From contig MCFG01000065.1 in the NCBI GenBank assembly GCA_002104895.1, positions 152,501 to 167,500 of the forward strand: a stretch of 15,000 nucleotides of DNA, in the 5' to 3' direction. The notes under the pieces were generated by a model, which saw only the letters and a list, made by a program, of their open reading frames with translations, had not been told where the DNA came from and made no database searches. The DNA is from Anaeromyces robustus. Lineage: Eukaryota; Neocallimastigomycota; Neocallimastigomycetes; Neocallimastigales; Neocallimastigaceae. Position numbers and translations under genes: made by a program. Positions 1 to 15,000 of the stretch are shown here, piece by piece. Every line of letters starts with the position of its first letter. The stretch's first letter is position 1.

Positions 1-1271
1 AAAAGGTCATTAGTGTATTAAAGTTAGTAAATAAACTTGGTGAGGATGGGGAAGTTGTCGATTTTAGTGATTTTGATGTTATGGTTATTCAATCATTTGC
101 TGTCTACTGTGCATTGAGTATGGAAAGAGCTATTTTATTGGAAAGAAACCAAAAACAAAAAATGCTAATGGATGTTAACGTTGAAATGATTGCATACCAT
201 ATGACAACTTCAGCAGAAGATGTTGATATATTTTATGACAAGTATTTAAGTAATTCAAAACAGCAATTCATTGATCCAAAAATTTATCAAGATTGGGATT
301 TTGATACTCACACATTGAAAGATCAAAATGAAGAATTAATCTTAACAGTTTATTCAATGTTTCAGGAATTTGGTTTTACTGAAACTTTTCAAATATCAGA
401 AAAAATGTTGGTTCAATTTTTAATGACTGTTCATAAAAATTACAGAACAAACGTTCAATATCATAACTTCTCTCATGCAGCTGCTGTTACTCATACCTTA
501 TATTTGTTACTAAAATTTGGAGGTCTTAAGGAATTAATTAATGATCAATTTGATATTCTTGTTATGTTAGTATCATGTATATGTCACGATATTGATCATC
601 GTGGTACAAATAATCAATTCCAAGTATCAGCTAAAACAATGTTAGCCATTGAATCATCTGATTCAACAATGGAAAGACATCATTTCAATCATACTATAAA
701 TATTCTATCTCTTCCTGACCATAATATATTTAAAAATTTATCAAAAGAAGACTATAAACGTGCTCTTAATATTATTGAATCGTGCATTATATCAACGGAT
801 TTATCTATATATTTCAAGAATTTAAAAAGTATAAATGAATTAGGAGATAGATTTATGAATGGAGAAGATTTAGATTTAAATAATAATAGAAAGAATTGGG
901 AACTTCTTCATGGTATAGTTATGACAACATGTGATTTAGGATCAATGTTTAAGCCATTTGAAGATACAAGACTTATTGCTGAAGACGTATTAATAGAATC
1001 ATTTGAACAAGGAAAAAAAGAAAAGGAATTAGGTTTACAATTTACAAGTGCTTTAGTTGATCGTGCGTCTACTGAAAAAGAAATACCGAAAGTCCAATAT
1101 GAATTTTTCAGTAATGTCATTGAGCCAGCTGCTAAAGCAATTGTAAAATTTTTACCAAAAGCTAAATATATATTAACTGGTGTTCAAAGGAATAAAGAAT
1201 GCTGGAGACAACTTATGGAAAAAAAAGTAGAATATTCTATAGGTTCTCATTCTCATAATTTTAGTGCATAA
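1..1271 (+). CDS. GAF-domain cyclic nucleotide phosphodiesterase (class I, PDE2/5/6/10/11-like), 5' truncated
   Basis: Hydrolyses cAMP and/or cGMP to the 5'-monophosphate. The frame is open from base 3 to the TAA at 1269-1271 with no intron, so the ATG at 81 is internal and the real start lies before the window. Bases 3-125 encode the end of a GAF domain with an NKFDE-like signature (Asn 30-32, Lys 33-35, Phe 63-65, Asp 75-77; the last Glu is Val). The catalytic HD domain follows: YHNFSH at 459-476, HDIDHRGTNN from 585, an MERHHF segment, the second metal-binding Asp in TTCDLG at 933-935, and the purine-clamp Gln in VQYEFF at 1095-1097. All expected metal ligands are present. TDLSIYF, with Tyr where PDE4 has His, resembles the PDE5 group. 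The usual EFFxQGD reads ESFEQGKK, so part of that motif is changed. GAF domains in this family bind cyclic nucleotides or dimerise. Substrate preference cannot be read from sequence. It converges on the receptor gene downstream. Confidence 0.95.
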   Translation, partial: KVISVLKLVNKLGEDGEVVDFSDFDVMVIQSFAVYCALSMERAILLERNQKQKMLMDVNVEMIAYHMTTSAEDVDIFYDKYLSNSKQQFIDPKIYQDWDFDTHTLKDQNEELILTVYSMFQEFGFTETFQISEKMLVQFLMTVHKNYRTNVQYHNFSHAAAVTHTLYLLLKFGGLKELINDQFDILVMLVSCICHDIDHRGTNNQFQVSAKTMLAIESSDSTMERHHFNHTINILSLPDHNIFKNLSKEDYKRALNIIESCIISTDLSIYFKNLKSINELGDRFMNGEDLDLNNNRKNWELLHGIVMTTCDLGSMFKPFEDTRLIAEDVLIESFEQGKKEKELGLQFTSALVDRASTEKEIPKVQYEFFSNVIEPAAKAIVKFLPKAKYILTGVQRNKECWRQLMEKKVEYSIGSHSHNFSA

Positions 1272-1769
1272 TAATTATTTTGTATTATAACATATTTTAA
1301 AAGAGATTTTTTATATAAAATTAATTCATTCTATATTAAATTCAGAATGAATAATATGACTATAGATTAGAAATATCAAAGTTTTATTTTATTTTAAAAA
1401 AACGCAATAACTTTCTCTTAAAATTTATATATATAATTTATTGAAATAAAAAAAGTATTAAAAAAACAGTTTTATACCAAAATTTTATTAAATTATATGA
1501 TTATTTTTGATGTTAAGTGTTTTAATTTAAAAAATTTTTTTTTTAATTTTATTTAATTATTTATTTGTGTATAAAAAGATTGAAAATGTTAAAAATGTAT
1601 TAGTATTAGAAATGTATATTAAATATTTGATATATATATAAATACATTATATGTTTTTAAATAATAATAATAATAATTTTTTTTATAGTCAAATGTAAAT
1701 TTTTAAAAAATGAAATATTGACTTAATAAATATTTATATATAAATAAATGTCATATCTACTAAAATTTT
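1272..1769. other. Convergent A/T-rich intergenic region
   Basis: This 498-bp stretch separates the stop of the plus-strand phosphodiesterase from the stop of the minus-strand receptor, so it must hold both 3' UTRs and polyadenylation sites. It is almost entirely A and T, with homopolymer runs and a short AAT repeat near 1662-1677. No reading frame, RNA gene or clear regulatory motif stands out. AATAAA-like hexamers are so frequent at this base composition that none can be assigned. Confidence 0.7.
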
Positions 1770-3389
1770 TTATTGTCTGTTTATGATAGATAGTCCACCA
1801 ACATTATTTTCTATATTATTCATATAGTTTCCATTAGAAATTTCTGATTCAACTGTAACAGCATTTTCAGTACCATGAACATTTCTTTTTAGGATATCAA
1901 AAATGACAAACCATTCTGCATATACAACATATACTTTAGGAACTACAATTGTAAATATACTTGTCCATGTATAAATTAACATTGATATTGTCATTAATAG
2001 GAAGCTATAATCAGGGTTTAATTCTGTATAATTATCAATAAATTCTGATACAATCATAGCAAAGGAATAAACATCTATAAATTATAAATATATAATATTA
2101 ATATATAAAAATATTTTTCCTCTGTAATAACTATTATATTTTATACTAACATGTTGAAATTCCAACAGATTTAGCTAATATAAGTATAAATTGTTAAAAT
2201 AATGATTTAGATATAATATAAATAATATTATATGATATATAAAACTCATACATACCTTCATTAAATTGTTCTGGTAAATTACTTGTTTCCAAAGCTAAGT
2301 AAACACCCCATATTAATAGACCAATAGTTAATCCGTATCTTAATTATATAAAAAGTATGAAATTACATAATTAATAATTATTTATATAATATTATAAAAT
2401 ATATTAATTTCTAAAATTATGTTATTACAAAATAACTATCGACTGTGTATTTCCACATTTACTAAATGCTTTGTTTTTTGATATACACTCTTTAATTTCA
2501 GTTTTTTGAATAATTGTGCATACAACTAAAATTATTATATAAATAGATATAATAACAAATAAATAACTAAACATTGCTGTCTTAGTCATGGAAGAAGTTT
2601 TGAATTTTTGCTTAGTAGATGAAATACTATTTATATTTTAGAGAAAAATGAAAATTAATAAATATACATTTTTAAATGTATTATATAAATATTTATGAAA
2701 ATATGTATCAAAAATTAATTATTATTTACATTTTCCAAACTCTCATTATTCTAATTATAATTGCTACAAAAATTAAATTTTTATATTATTATTAAATTTG
2801 AAATCATTAATTAAATATTTTTATATAATTTATTTTATTAATGATAATGCATACATCCATATAAGACGGCAAAACCGATAAACTTAACCCATAATACTAT
2901 TGAACATAAAGTGGTGGTTCTATTCCCATGATAAAATATTACAGTACTGTAATTAATTAAACTTCCAACTAAAAATATTAAAAAAGAATAAAATAAATTT
3001 TTTATTTTTATTTTTTAATAAATTTTTTTATAAAAAATATGATTAATATATAATAATATATATAAATGATTGCTAAAATTACCAACTGTAACAATTAAAA
3101 ATGTTGGATTAGATTTTCTAATAGATGGTTCTTTTTTATTAGATTGTATTCCATATATTAGAAATATAGAAAATAATGCTGATAGACTACAGATAGTTTC
3201 AATGATTATTCTAAGAGTTTTTGAATATTCATATTTATATCTTTCATTACAAAAAGAACCTGTCCATATTCCGGATGAATCACATTTACATGTCTGCATA
3301 TCTACACATTCACCATGAACACATGGTGTTGAACATACTATTTTATTAAAATATAAATAATTTTAAAATTAAATATTAGATATTAAATA

Positions 3390-3440
<51 letters not shown>

Positions 3441-6400
3441 TATTATTTAATTTATTTATTTATTTATTATTATTATTATTATTGCTATTACTATTATTAA
3501 TTCTAATTCTATTATTGCTTTATATACCTGGTGTATAACACAAATTAAAGCCTACTCCTAAATAATCATTTCTATGAGATTTATCACATTCTTCTATTGT
3601 AACGTCAACAGTAATTTTTTGTGAGTTCATTGTTATAAATCCACCATCTGATATCATATAGAGTTGCAATAAATAATCTCCTGGATTTCCATAAATTTTT
3701 ACTGAATTTAAAATACATTTTCCTGACCAACAAAACGTTTCTCTATCACCATGAATAACAGCATCTTTTGTTGGTGTTCCATCTATATTTAACATTGTTG
3801 CATTTACAAACAAGACACTTGATAAATCTCTTGTAGACTCATCAACGATATTATATAAACGATTAGTATCTGATAAAATATAAGCAGTTAAGCCATTAGA
3901 AATACTATCCCCTGATTTGACAAATTTTCTTTCGTTGAGGTGATCTACGAATGATTTATCATTCCATGAGAGATATCTAGGGTGTGAATCAATCATTTTA
4001 TCGTTATAATTATTAGAATTGAATATATTTACGGCTTGAGAAGCTTTATTAATGAAAAGATTTTGACCTGCACGAGCATTATTATCTTTAAATTGGGAGT
4101 TATTTATTTTAAGTTGTTTAGACACGTTGAAATTTGATGTTATTGTTCCTATATATATTACTCCTATTATATGCATATATAAAAAATTTTTTTGCATCAA
4201 TTTTATTTTATATTTTTACAAAAATTAATTCTTAAAAAGTTAATATATATTAATTATATATATATATATGAAGTATATTTACCTCCTAAGATTGCTGAAT
4301 TGTTTAAAAATTTGCTATTATCAATATTTATTCTAGCATTGTCTAAAACATTTTCTCCTGAAAGATCAAAAACACCACCATAATTATTTGCAACATTGTC
4401 CATAAAATTTGTTTGATCAATATTTAATGTTCCATCCCAGTTATTAAAATAAAGTACACCACTATTCTTTTTAGCATTACAATTTATAAAGTTTGATTTA
4501 TAAATATTTAATTTTGAATTTAATGATAAATTTATTGCACCTCCTTTTTATTTTTATTATATTATATATAAATAATAGTTTTTTTTAAATTAATATATAT
4601 ATTCTCTACGAAATATATATTATTTTTTATAGAAAAAATATCCATATTTTATTGATTTGAGAAATACCTGAATCTTTGCATGAACAACCATTAATAGTCA
4701 CATTTTCTAAATTTACTATTGAATTACCAGAGATATGAATAATACTACCTGAAAGATTCTCATATTCATCACTATTTATTTTATTTTTACTAAAACCACA
4801 ATTAGTAAATTCACTATTTGTTATATTACAAAATGAACCATAATCAACCGATAAGATAGCTTTTTTTTTATTATAATAAATAAAACGTTATTAAATTAAT
4901 ATGTCAATATTAATACTTTATATTATTTTTATATAATTTACCCATTTTTCCTCCTGAACAGTTATTAAAGTATGTATCATCAATTATAATACCTATAGGT
5001 TCATTTTATATAAATATATATATATATAAAGTTTTAAATTATTGATATAAATAAATTTATTCATTAAAACTAAATAATAGAAATACCATTTAAATTCGAA
5101 AACTCTTCATTTTTAATTACGATGCAACCGTTTTTTGAATATACATTCTAACAAAAATATAATATATTTAATAATAATATTTCGTTAATTATTAACCAAA
5201 ATATAATATTTATAATTAAAGTATAAAAAACTAATATACATATTTAAAATATATATATATTTAAAAATTTTAAATTTTATTTACATCGAAGTGATTTGAC
5301 TTTAAATATATATTATTTCCGAAATTAATTTCACTTAAAAGAATAGCGGCATTATAACTTGTAATGTTTGTAAAGTGAGAATTTGTAACAATTAAATTAC
5401 CTTTTGAAATTAATAAATAATAAGTAATTTATTCCTTTTATATCTATTTAGATGAATTTATACAATATATTGATAACTACCTGAATGTTGGTTTGTATAT
5501 ATTAATCCATACTATATAATTATAAAAATTAAATTATTTTAGAATTAAAAAAATTTTTTATTAGAAAAAATAATAATTAAATAACCTCATCATGCTTAAT
5601 ATCAATGTTTTCGAAAGTGCATTCATCAAATTCGAATGTTTCTTGAAGATTATAATATTTATAATTTTTTAGAAAAAAAAAATAAAATATTATTTAATAT
5701 AAATTAATTTAATTATTTATATAATTGTTATATGATAATATAAAACCTTTTTCATTTGTTATATAGAATAAAGGTACATTTATTTTCATATTTGAGAAAA
5801 CACAGTTTTTTGAAATAATTTTTGAATTTAATGCTCTATAAAGATCACCATCATGGAAATTTTTAAAAACGGTATTAATAATATTAGTAGTAGTAGTACC
5901 TAATGACGAATAAATTCTTCCAGATACATTAACCTTTTAATATATTATTAATATTAATATGTATTATAAAATTTTAATTATAATAATAAAAAATGAAATA
6001 TTTAATATATATAATTATAAGTATTATTATATATATTTTTTATCATTATATATATAAGAATAGAAATATTTATAATAATACTTCATTATTATTAACATTT
6101 GGATTTTCGAAATATGAATTAGAAATGCTTATTGTTGTGGGATATGACACATTATCTTGAGTTAAATCACCGGAATTATGTATGATACCACTATATATTG
6201 ATGTATTATTATAAAAAGTACATTGATCAATATCTACATCCATATATCCTGCTACACGAACAGCTCCAACAATGGCTCCAAAATTATCAACAAAAGTCGT
6301 GTTATAGATTTTAAGTTTTGGATAAATATCACTTTGCCAGAATGATAATGATATAGCTATATAAGAATATATAATAATGTTTTTCCAACAAAATAAGTAA

Positions 6401-6884
6401 GATATGAAAAAAATAAAATAAAATAAAATAAAATAAAATAAAATAAAATATATAACTTACTTCCGGAACTATATGCAACATTATTTTTAATTTCTGAATT
6501 TTTAATTGTTATTGATTTATAATTAATAGCACCAATGCTATAAATCAAATCATTAATTTTTTTTATTAAATATATTTAATTTAATTAATATTTTTTTATT
6601 ATTGTTGAATTGTTAATATTTATATAGATAAAACCTTGTTCTATAATCATTAATTTCATCAAATTCATCAGAAGTAGGACAATAACTATTTGCAATTACT
6701 GTATTATCAATAATTAAAGTTAATCTATCGGATGAGAGAATATTTATTAAAGTATCTTTACATAATGGATTATCTACATAAAAACATTGAGGAAACCCAA
6801 GTAACTCTGAACTATAAATAAATATTTATTTAATAAAAATCAATGTATTATTTATCAACAATTACAACAATAACAACAAAATAA

Positions 6885-6916
<32 letters not shown>

Positions 6917-7912
6917 AAATAAATAAATAAATAAATAAATGAATGAATTAATAAATAAAAAATAATTATTCTAATCATTTTCTTATATTTACTTATAAAT
7001 CTCAATATTTCCACTAGTTGCAAGACTTAAATTTGGACCTTATTAATTTTAACAATAATAATAAGAATATTGCATTTTAATACAATTTATTAATACTTTT
7101 TAACCTTTATATTAATAATAATAATTATTATTATAATTATTATTATTAATATAATATATTGTTAAATATATTCTAATAAAAAATAAAAAAAAAGAAAAAC
7201 CTTGATAATTATCTATGAAAATGGTATTAATAAATTTTGCATTAGCTGTTCCAATTAATTCAATGGCTCCCTTATTATTATTTCCAGTAAATTTAACATT
7301 TTCAAAATTAATAGTACCTGACGTTACCTAAAAGGAAATACATATAATCGTGAAAACAATATTTTATTTATTAATTTTATTTATATAATATAAATACTAT
7401 TTAATAATCAACAATAACAACAACAGTAATAACAATGGTTATAATAAAAGATTTTTCTAATATATATAAAAAGTATATAGTATATAATAATTAATTTTTT
7501 TTACTTTAATACTTCCAAAATTATTTTCACATCCTTTAATTGTCATATCTTTAAATGTCCAAGTATGAGATTGATATAAAATATTCATTTGTAGAGCAAT
7601 TACTCTTTTTAATTCATGACATTCAAGAATTGTTTTATCTATTCCTTCTCCAATAAAATTAATTGTTGATGTTTCACCATAAATTGAACACCTTAGAGGG
7701 TTTTTTGGTTTGTAAACACCTTCTTTAATAAATATAGATGTTTCTACATTTTGTAAACCGAGATAATTATCTGTACATTCCTGTAATGCTGATTCTATAG
7801 TTGAATAACTTAATCCTGGCCCAACATACATAAAATTTTGTTTTAATGAAAAACACTTTAATATTAATAATATACTTATTAAAAGTACATTATTTAATTT
7901 TTTTATAATCAT
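1770..7912 (-). CDS. Class C GPCR-like receptor with beta-helix ectodomain and EGF-like module (21 exons)
   Basis: Predicted cell-surface receptor; the ligand is unknown. Exons, 5' to 3' on the minus strand: 7912-7505, 7327-7201, 7038-6993, 6811-6635, 6537-6461, 6356-6082, 5933-5747, 5641-5586, 5511-5481, 5400-5285, 5147-5087, 4992-4942, 4859-4668, 4543-4283, 4163-3528, 3337-3083, 2968-2855, 2763-2730, 2626-2429, 2338-2256, 2074-1770. All introns are GT-AG and the phases join without a break into 1229 codons plus stop. Residues 1-23 form a signal peptide. Residues 24 to about 890 are Asn/Ser-rich with beta-helix rungs, beginning with a pectin-lyase-fold-like pattern (GPGLSYSTIESAL, then an IFIKEGVY strand). 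Residues 902-930 are a six-Cys EGF-like module. From about 944 a class C 7TM domain follows: TM3 reads YGSIIIRIMRVWKI, TM5 is followed by LPEQFNE, and TM7 ends VVPKVYVVY. The cytoplasmic tail is short (about 60 residues). The start ATG has A at -3 and is followed directly by the signal peptide. Anaerobic fungi are known for expanded class C receptors with large ectodomains; a polysaccharide ligand is inference. One donor (exon 19, GTAATA at 2428) was chosen over an alternative by homology and phase. Confidence 0.87.
1920..3209 (-). other. Class C (7tm_3) seven-helix domain, spanning six exons
   Basis: Hydrophobic segments in order: TM1 (ETICSLSALFSIFLIYG), TM2 across exons 16/17 (from PTFLIVTVG), TM3 across 17/18 beginning at the conserved Cys (LCSIVLWVKFIGFAVLYG) and ending in RIMRVWKI, TM4 (AMFSYLFVIISIYIIILVV), TM5 across 19/20 (ILYGLTIGLLIWGVYLALET), TM6 (DVYSFAMIVSEFI, weakly hydrophobic) and TM7 (ISMLIYTWTSIFTIVVPKVY). 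The TM3 Cys and the Cys in the second outer loop (SKCGN) could form the class C disulphide. The LPEQFNE after TM5 and the PKVY at the end of TM7 are family hallmarks. The pattern recalls GABA-B-type receptors more than rhodopsin-type ones. Confidence 0.85.
3249..3335 (-). other. EGF-like module between ectodomain and TM1
   Basis: Six cysteines spaced C-x3-C-x4-C-x5-C-x-C-x10-C, with HGEC and a Gly-Ser pair before the last Cys, fit an EGF-like fold. It takes the place of the nine-Cys linker that joins the Venus-flytrap domain to TM1 in many animal class C receptors. It lies wholly within exon 16 (3083-3337), whose two flanking introns are both phase 1. The exon also encodes TM1 and the start of TM2. 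Confidence 0.75.
3395..3483. repeat. ATT/TTTA microsatellite in receptor intron 15
   Basis: An uninterrupted run of ATT trinucleotides (about 3395-3440) is followed by a few TTTA units and a second short ATT run. It lies within the 190-bp intron between exons 15 and 16 (3338-3527). No coding effect is expected. Confidence 0.95.
6411..6450. repeat. (AAATA)8 pentanucleotide repeat in receptor intron 5
   Basis: Eight perfect AAATA units lie close to the donor GTAAGT of exon 5 (6461-6537), inside a 104-bp intron. On the coding strand the repeat reads TATTT, which creates a T-rich tract early in the intron. Confidence 0.95.
6884..6958. repeat. (AATA)n tetranucleotide repeat in receptor intron 3
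   Basis: AATA units with small interruptions (one AATAAT slip and two GAAT variants near 6941-6948) fill much of the 181-bp intron between exons 3 and 4. It is simple-sequence DNA. Confidence 0.95.
7844..7912 (-). other. Signal peptide of the receptor
   Basis: The first 23 or so codons give a basic start (MIIKKLNN), a Leu/Ile-rich hydrophobic core and a CFSL end, which is a classic secretory signal. It places the Asn-rich part that follows outside the cell, matching the class C topology with the seven helices at the C-terminus. The exact cleavage site is not resolved. Confidence 0.85.
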
Positions 7913-8923
7913 TTTTTTAATTTTTTTTCTTAATTATTATTAAGTAATATTTATTAAATAAACAATTATTATTATTATTATTGTTTATTAATACTTAATT
8001 GAACAAAATTAACAAAAAATATTAAAATATTTTATGGAATATATTAATTTTATAAATTTTATAAATTTTAATTACTAATTATTTACAATTAGTAAAAATT
8101 TTTATGAAAAAAAAATATATAATTTTTTCATAAAAATAAAATATATATAACTATAAATTTTTATTACTCTGTCAACCTTATTTTTTTTTTTTATTCATTA
8201 ACTATGTTAAATATAATATTGATTTTGTATATACATAATATGCAACAAAAAATTTTTGCTTGAATTTTCATTTAATTATTATTTATTATCTTATACCACT
8301 ATACAGATAATATTTCTTTCTTTTATTTGCTATATAATTATTATGTTTGTTAGAGAATAAAGAATATTTTTATGAAACTAATATTATTAACAATGATATG
8401 ATAGATAAAAAATAAATAAATAAATTGCTTATATATTTATTAGAATTAAAGTTTTTTTAATTGATTTTTAATATTATAAACTATTAAATATAGTTTAAAA
8501 CTATAAATTGTAAATGATATTATTTTTAATGTATAATAAATAGTATTAAAGACATAACATTATTAATAATAATAACTAAATTTTTAAATTTTTATTTATC
8601 ATTTTATATCATATTATTGTTATTATATAGAAAATTTTTTTAAATAATTTTCTGAATTTCTTTATTAATTAATAAAATAAAACATATTAAATTACTTAAT
8701 AAATAATTATTCAATGAAAAATTTAACTATAAATATTATGGATATACTTATAATAAAACTAATCTTATAATTAATGCAACTATATTAAAAAAAAAAATTA
8801 ACACAATCATTTATAATATTTGTTATTATAATGTATTTTTTTTTTATTATTATTTTTTTATTTATTTTTTAGTTAAAATAATTGTATTAACTTGAAATGA
8901 CCTTTTTTATTGTCAAATATATT
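7913..8923. other. Intergenic region: receptor 5' flank and REV3 3' flank
   Basis: About 1 kb lies between the receptor start codon and the REV3 stop codon, both on the minus strand. It should hold the receptor promoter and 5' UTR (near 7913-8300) and the REV3 3' UTR (near 8923). I see no open frame with recognisable content, no RNA gene and no specific promoter element; TATA-like sequence is everywhere at this composition. An AATAAA on the minus strand at 8906-8911, 12 bases past the REV3 stop, is a weak polyadenylation-signal candidate. The one structured element is the inverted repeat at 8098-8137. Confidence 0.65.
8098..8137. repeat. 15-bp perfect inverted repeat with 10-bp loop
   Basis: The arm ATTTTTATGAAAAAA at 8098-8112 is exactly complementary to 8123-8137, with an A/T loop between. 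The G-C pair inside each arm makes it more than a trivial A-run/T-run pairing. Just before it, TTACTAATT (8072-8080) is complementary to AATTAGTAA (8087-8095). The site is about 190 bp upstream of the receptor start codon. Its role, if any, is unknown. Confidence 0.6.

Positions 8924-15000
<6,077 letters not shown>

Noticed and set aside
908-1120. Minus-strand ORF of 70 codons
   Set aside because: It lies opposite the conserved phosphodiesterase catalytic domain and has no recognisable features; a shadow.
81-1271. ATG at 81 as the true start of the phosphodiesterase
   Set aside because: The frame is open from base 3 and the preceding codons encode GAF-domain sequence, so the ATG is internal.
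3070-3318. Plus-strand ORF of 82 codons
   Set aside because: It is the reverse of the receptor exon with the EGF-like module and TM1.
3520-4200. Separate minus-strand gene beginning at the ATG near 4200
   Set aside because: That ATG and the codons after it are in an intron; a consensus acceptor at 4164-4165 joins the exon in phase to exon 14 and continues the beta-helix rungs.
7913-8923. Hidden gene, tRNA or mobile element in the 1-kb gap
   Set aside because: No tRNA-like arms, no exon with recognisable protein sequence and no terminal repeats or transposase fragments were seen on either strand.

Overview
The window looks like nuclear DNA from a very AT-rich, intron-rich zoosporic fungus, most probably an anaerobic gut fungus (Neocallimastigomycota: the Piromyces, Neocallimastix, Anaeromyces or Orpinomyces type). 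The grounds are almost pure A/T intergenic DNA and introns, many short GT-AG introns (about 70-190 bp, one of 298 bp) with donors such as GTAAGT, GTATGT and GTAAAT, microsatellites everywhere, an Asn-homopolymer in a protein, an animal-type GAF-phosphodiesterase, and a class C seven-helix receptor with a beta-helix ectodomain. Asn tracts and AT richness also fit dictyostelids, but about 20 introns per gene does not. The taxon is inference; no marker gene is present.

Layout. (1) 1-1271, plus strand: 3' part of a cyclic-nucleotide phosphodiesterase, with the end of a GAF domain followed by a complete HD-type catalytic domain. (2) 1272-1769: convergent intergenic DNA. (3) 1770-7912, minus strand: a complete receptor gene rebuilt here from 21 exons (1229 codons plus stop, every junction in phase). 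It has a signal peptide, a long parallel beta-helix ectodomain, an EGF-like module and a class C (7tm_3) transmembrane domain. (4) 7913-8923: A/T intergenic DNA with a 15-bp inverted repeat. (5) 8924-15000, minus strand: the 3' part of REV3, the catalytic subunit of translesion DNA polymerase zeta. It was rebuilt from 20 exons plus a probable 8-nt microexon (about 1247 codons in the window) and its 5' end lies beyond 15000.

How the genes may work together. The receptor and the phosphodiesterase are both signalling proteins (ligand sensing at the cell surface; cyclic-nucleotide breakdown) and their 3' ends face each other. A pathway link is plausible but not shown by the sequence. REV3 is an unrelated DNA-damage-tolerance gene. 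No rRNA, tRNA, CRISPR array, transposon or virus was recognised. The long reading frames visible on the opposite strands are shadows. The main novelty is the receptor architecture. Secondary points are the REV3 details: tandem REV7-binding-like motifs, a 34-Asn tract and a microexon.
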